Assembly (NCBI GenBank): GCA_036260415.1
Contig: DASZZX010000199.1
Location: forward strand, 1-20,345
DNA length: 20,345 nucleotides
Source: DASZZX01 sp036260415
GTDB lineage: Bacteria; Actinomycetota; Nitriliruptoria; Nitriliruptorales; JAHWKO01
Direction of reading: 5' to 3'
Position numbers and translations under genes: made by a program. Shown piece by piece: positions 18,381-20,345 of this stretch; position 1 is the stretch's first letter, and every line of letters starts with the position of its first letter. The notes below the pieces were generated by a model, which saw only the letters and a list, made by a program, of their open reading frames with translations, was not told the DNA's origin and made no database searches.

Positions 18381-19187
18381 ATGGTGCCGTGCGCGTTCCT
18401 GCGGCTGTTCGAGCCGCTGGAGGCGTTCCCCACCGCCGACCGGCGACGCTGGAGCCGCTACGTCGCTCGAGGGGACGGCCTCACGGTCCGGGCCGCGCTG
18501 CACGCCGAATCACGCGTGGCCGCCTCCCGACTGCTCACACGGCGCGTACCCATCAGGTCGGAGCTCGCGCTGGTGCGCAGGGTGGCGCAACGCGTGTACG
18601 TCTGCCCGCTGCAGATCGCCGAGCGGCAGGCGGCCGCGCTGCTGGCTTTCCGCGAGACGGTCCCCGAGACGGCCGTCGACGCGTTCGTGTCCCACGACGA
18701 GGCGCGTGCCGCCGTCCTTGCGCTCGAGCGGCTGGATCGACCTCCTCACATCCAGGCGGTCAGCTGGGAGGTGCCGCTCCACTGGTTCGTCGCCTTCGAC
18801 CCGCGGGAGCGTCACCTCATGGCCCACCCCGAGGGCAGCGGGCCGCGGCTGACGTATCTCACGACCACCGCGGCGGCGCTGAACCGTCTCGACCGCGTGA
18901 TCGGGGTCGTGGAGGCGACCCTCCAGGACGCGGACGGCATCGTCGGCCTGATCACCGATCTGCTGAATCGGCTGGCCGACTTCCACGACGACAGCCTGCT
19001 CGAACTCGACTACGGCGGACTGGCCGAGCTCATCCCCGCGCCGGATCTGGTGACCGACACCACGTGCCAGGACCTGTGGACCGCTATCGACGCCTTGGAC
19101 CGCGGCGACGCGACGATGGCCGCTGCCGGGTACGAGGCCGCGCACGGCCGCTGGCAGCACCTGCGCGGCCGCCAGCCCTCCAACTGA
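18381..19187 (+). CDS. Conserved actinobacterial protein of the vdh-bldC neighbourhood
   Basis: The 268-residue product has no catalytic motif I recognise. It starts CAFLRLFEPLEAFP, has a middle with many arginines and alanines (residues 25-110, mentioning VCPLQIAERQA), then SWEVPLHWFVAFDPRER (about 132-148) and a C-terminal helical part with TCQDLWTAIDALDRGD. No signal peptide or membrane segment is seen, so it should be cytoplasmic. From memory, Streptomyces coelicolor has an unknown gene in the same place between vdh and bldC, which suggests an orthologue of conserved but unknown role. The ATG at 18381 lacks a clear ribosome binding site; the next GTG at 18384 is equivalent. bldC follows after 226 bases. 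Confidence 0.8.
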   Translation: MVPCAFLRLFEPLEAFPTADRRRWSRYVARGDGLTVRAALHAESRVAASRLLTRRVPIRSELALVRRVAQRVYVCPLQIAERQAAALLAFRETVPETAVDAFVSHDEARAAVLALERLDRPPHIQAVSWEVPLHWFVAFDPRERHLMAHPEGSGPRLTYLTTTAAALNRLDRVIGVVEATLQDADGIVGLITDLLNRLADFHDDSLLELDYGGLAELIPAPDLVTDTTCQDLWTAIDALDRGDATMAAAGYEAAHGRWQHLRGRQPSN

Positions 19188-19256
19188 TCACGCGGTCGGC
19201 CTGACGTCGCGATCCCGGACCGCGCCGCGCGTCGCGGCGGGCTGTCCGACGCGCGC

Positions 19257-19376
19257 ATGACCAGGAGTGCTCAGCCCCTGGCCTCCGTTTGGGTAGGGCG
19301 AGATGGTCAGAAGCGGGTGGGAAGAGATGGCACGAAGCGGGCATCCCATGACGTCTCGCCCCGACCCACCCTGTGA
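19257..19376 (+). CDS. Possible short leader ORF upstream of bldC (39 aa)
   Basis: An ATG at 19257 opens a 39-codon frame that spans the 24-base tandem repeat, giving VGRDGQKR followed directly by VGRDGTKR. Of the five codons that differ between the copies, four are synonymous (GTA/GTG, GGG/GGA, CGA/AGA, GGT/GGC). There is no good ribosome binding site. It ends 37 bases before the bldC start. It may be a leader peptide, a relic, or chance. Confidence 0.2.
   Translation: MTRSAQPLASVWVGRDGQKRVGRDGTKRASHDVSPRPTL
19291..19338. repeat. 24-bp tandem repeat, two copies, upstream of bldC
   Basis: Copies 19291-19314 and 19315-19338 match at 18 of 24 positions. The cores are GAGATGG-N3-GAAGCGGG in both. 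Each copy carries a purine-rich stretch followed by ATG. They lie about 76-123 bases before the bldC GTG. Confidence 0.75.
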
Positions 19377-19413
19377 GGGTCGGATCGCAGTCGAACACCG
19401 GATCGGAGCGCAC

Positions 19414-19629
19414 GTGCCGCAGCACCGCAACGAGGACGAGGAACTCCTCACGCCAGGACAGGTCGCACGGCTCTTCGGGGTCAACCCGAAGACGGTCACG
19501 CGTTGGGCGGAGGCCGGCCACCTGACACCGGTGCGGACACTCGGAGGCCACCGCCGCTACCGCTCCTCGGAGGTGTACGAGCTACTCGGTCGGGCCGCCG
19601 GCGAGGAGCCCGAGAACGACGACGCGTGA
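19414..19629 (+). CDS. bldC: BldC-family MerR-like DNA-binding protein
   Basis: The 71-residue product is a lone winged-helix domain without the MerR coiled coil or effector domain. LLTPGQVARLFGVNPKTVTRWAEAGHL (residues 11-37) and RTLGGHRRYRSSEV (41-54) match Streptomyces BldC (68 residues) almost throughout. BldC binds DNA direct repeats as head-to-tail oligomers and in Streptomyces holds back development. I chose the GTG at 19414 because GGAG lies five bases ahead and the length fits. In-frame ATGs at 19303, 19327 and 19348 would add up to 37 low-complexity residues. The gene is in the same order after purM, vdh and the unknown gene as in Streptomyces. The role here, in an organism of unknown morphology, is open. 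Confidence 0.92.
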   Translation: MPQHRNEDEELLTPGQVARLFGVNPKTVTRWAEAGHLTPVRTLGGHRRYRSSEVYELLGRAAGEEPENDDA

Positions 19630-19702
19630 TCCGACCCGTGGTGACTCCCCGACCGCCGCTGCGACGCTTGCCCAGGATCCGTACGGAGCGATACCCGCGA
19701 CA

Positions 19703-19751
19703 CGGTGACCGCCTGCGGCGACATGCCTGCCACTCGGTGACCGCCTGCGGC
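19703..19751. repeat. 17-bp exact direct repeat between bldC and the NurA-like gene
   Basis: CGGTGACCGCCTGCGGC occurs at 19703-19719 and 19735-19751, a period of 32. It lies in the 253-base convergent gap after bldC. I see no other gene in that gap and no T-run terminator. Confidence 0.85.
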
Positions 19752-19882
19752 CCGCATGAGCGCCCGCCCGACGACGCCGGCGGGCCACCAGGCGCTCCAT
19801 CGCCGGGCGACTCGGGACCAGGCCTCGGGCTGGCCACGGTCGGCGGCCGCGACCACACCGCGTTCCAGCGCACCTTCGGGCG

Positions 19883-20345
19883 TCAGCTCGCGCTGGCGGC
19901 GATGCGCAGCTGGCGTTCCAGGTGCGCCACGTCACCCAGCCGTCGGCGCAGCTCGCGTTCGAGCGCGGCGATCGGGTAGAGGTTCTGCGGGGCGCGCGCG
20001 TCCTTGTGGGGTGCGGAGGCGAAGCGCGGCAGTGTGACGCACGTGAGGTCGGCGAGGACGCGGACCTGCGCCACCTCCAGGTCGGCCGAGGCCTCGCACC
20101 GCACCACCCCCGCCCAGGGGTGACCGCTGCCGCCCGGCAGTCGCAGGTACCAGCTGTAACGGCTCCACGACGTCTGCGTCACGAACAGCGGTGAACGCTC
20201 CCTGGCCGCCAGCGCGGCGACGACCCCGTGCGCGTCCGGCGACAGGTAGGCGACGTGGTGGGTCTTGACGTAGCCGACGGCCCGTGGCACGTCCTGACGC
20301 TCTCGCAACGGACCGTCGATGAGGACCAGGTCGGCGTCCGGTGGC
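19883..20345 (-). CDS. NurA-domain nuclease, C-terminal part (partial)
   Basis: The visible 153 residues run from the right window edge to a TGA at 19883-19885; the 5' part lies outside. The fragment has LVLIDGPLRER, then GYVKTHH, a strand-rich middle ending in the phrase VLADLTCVTLPRFA, and a tail with DARAPQNLYPIAALERELRRRLGD. The acidic IDGPL, the GYVK phrase and the AP-Q-N-L...ALE ending are what I know from NurA-type nucleases, which in archaea and some bacteria act with the HerA helicase in double-strand break end processing. The TTG at 20306-20308 is an internal codon, not the start. Confidence is moderate because the main N-terminal catalytic aspartate region is missing. Confidence 0.6.
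   Translation of the reverse strand, partial: PPDADLVLIDGPLRERQDVPRAVGYVKTHHVAYLSPDAHGVVAALAARERSPLFVTQTSWSRYSWYLRLPGGSGHPWAGVVRCEASADLEVAQVRVLADLTCVTLPRFASAPHKDARAPQNLYPIAALERELRRRLGDVAHLERQLRIAASAS

Noticed and set aside
16913..18433. 506-codon minus-strand frame overlapping purM and the dehydrogenase
   Set aside because: Out of frame with the real dehydrogenase and lacking any motif; a composition artefact.
19703..19751. CRISPR-like repeats
   Set aside because: Only two short copies with a 15-base spacer and no cas gene; treated as a plain direct repeat.
19630..19882. Small gene between bldC and the nuclease
   Set aside because: All frames here are arginine/alanine-rich shadows without ribosome binding sites or motifs.

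Overview
The window is about 20 kb of very GC-rich DNA. It has short intergenic gaps, many GTG starts, and gene content and order typical of Actinomycetota. Three features point there: a purS-purQ-purL run with purF and purM close by; purM followed by a valine/leucine-type dehydrogenase, a conserved unknown protein and a BldC-family regulator, as I recall from Streptomyces; and a probable leaderless transcript. The genus cannot be fixed from the sequence. A deep actinobacterial lineage, such as the Nitriliruptoria/Euzebyales side, is only a guess. I saw no tRNA, rRNA, CRISPR array, insertion sequence or phage gene. No stretch longer than about 300 bases lacks a gene.

Layout. Positions 1-3089 (+) carry the tail of purS, then purQ and purL, the three subunits of FGAM synthetase. 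A minus-strand block (3086-8126) holds a secreted coiled-coil lytic transglycosylase, a soluble PAS-GAF histidine kinase and a very-long-chain-type acyl-CoA dehydrogenase. The dehydrogenase promoter overlaps a clear dyad. From 8417 to 11535 (+) lie moaA, purF and two tiny paralogous cysteine proteins. From 11600 to 13328 (-) come a small membrane protein and an M20 metallopeptidase, divergent from a putative glycolipid-binding protein (13385-13945, +). From 14014 to 15881 (-) come an Eis-like acetyltransferase, a metallothionein-like 60-residue protein and a MerR regulator. From 16136 on come purM (+), the dehydrogenase (-), the conserved unknown protein (+), bldC (+) and the C-terminal part of a NurA-like nuclease (-) cut by the window edge.

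Function. purS/Q/L, purF and purM supply four early steps of IMP synthesis but are separated by unrelated genes. The most interesting unit is the MerR/cysteine-rich operon. The two genes overlap by ATGA. The promoter has the stretched 20-bp spacer and central dyad of MerR-activated promoters and closely resembles a zinc/cadmium-type promoter. The start codon sits where transcription should begin. This looks like a minimal metal sensor plus metal-binding peptide circuit with no transporter next to it.

Other noteworthy structure: two tandem hairpin repeats upstream of purM whose arms can pair in alternative ways; a 24-bp tandem repeat upstream of bldC; a 17-bp direct repeat downstream of bldC; and a pair of mini-proteins sharing a CECGA...YT..CP...C.CG pattern.
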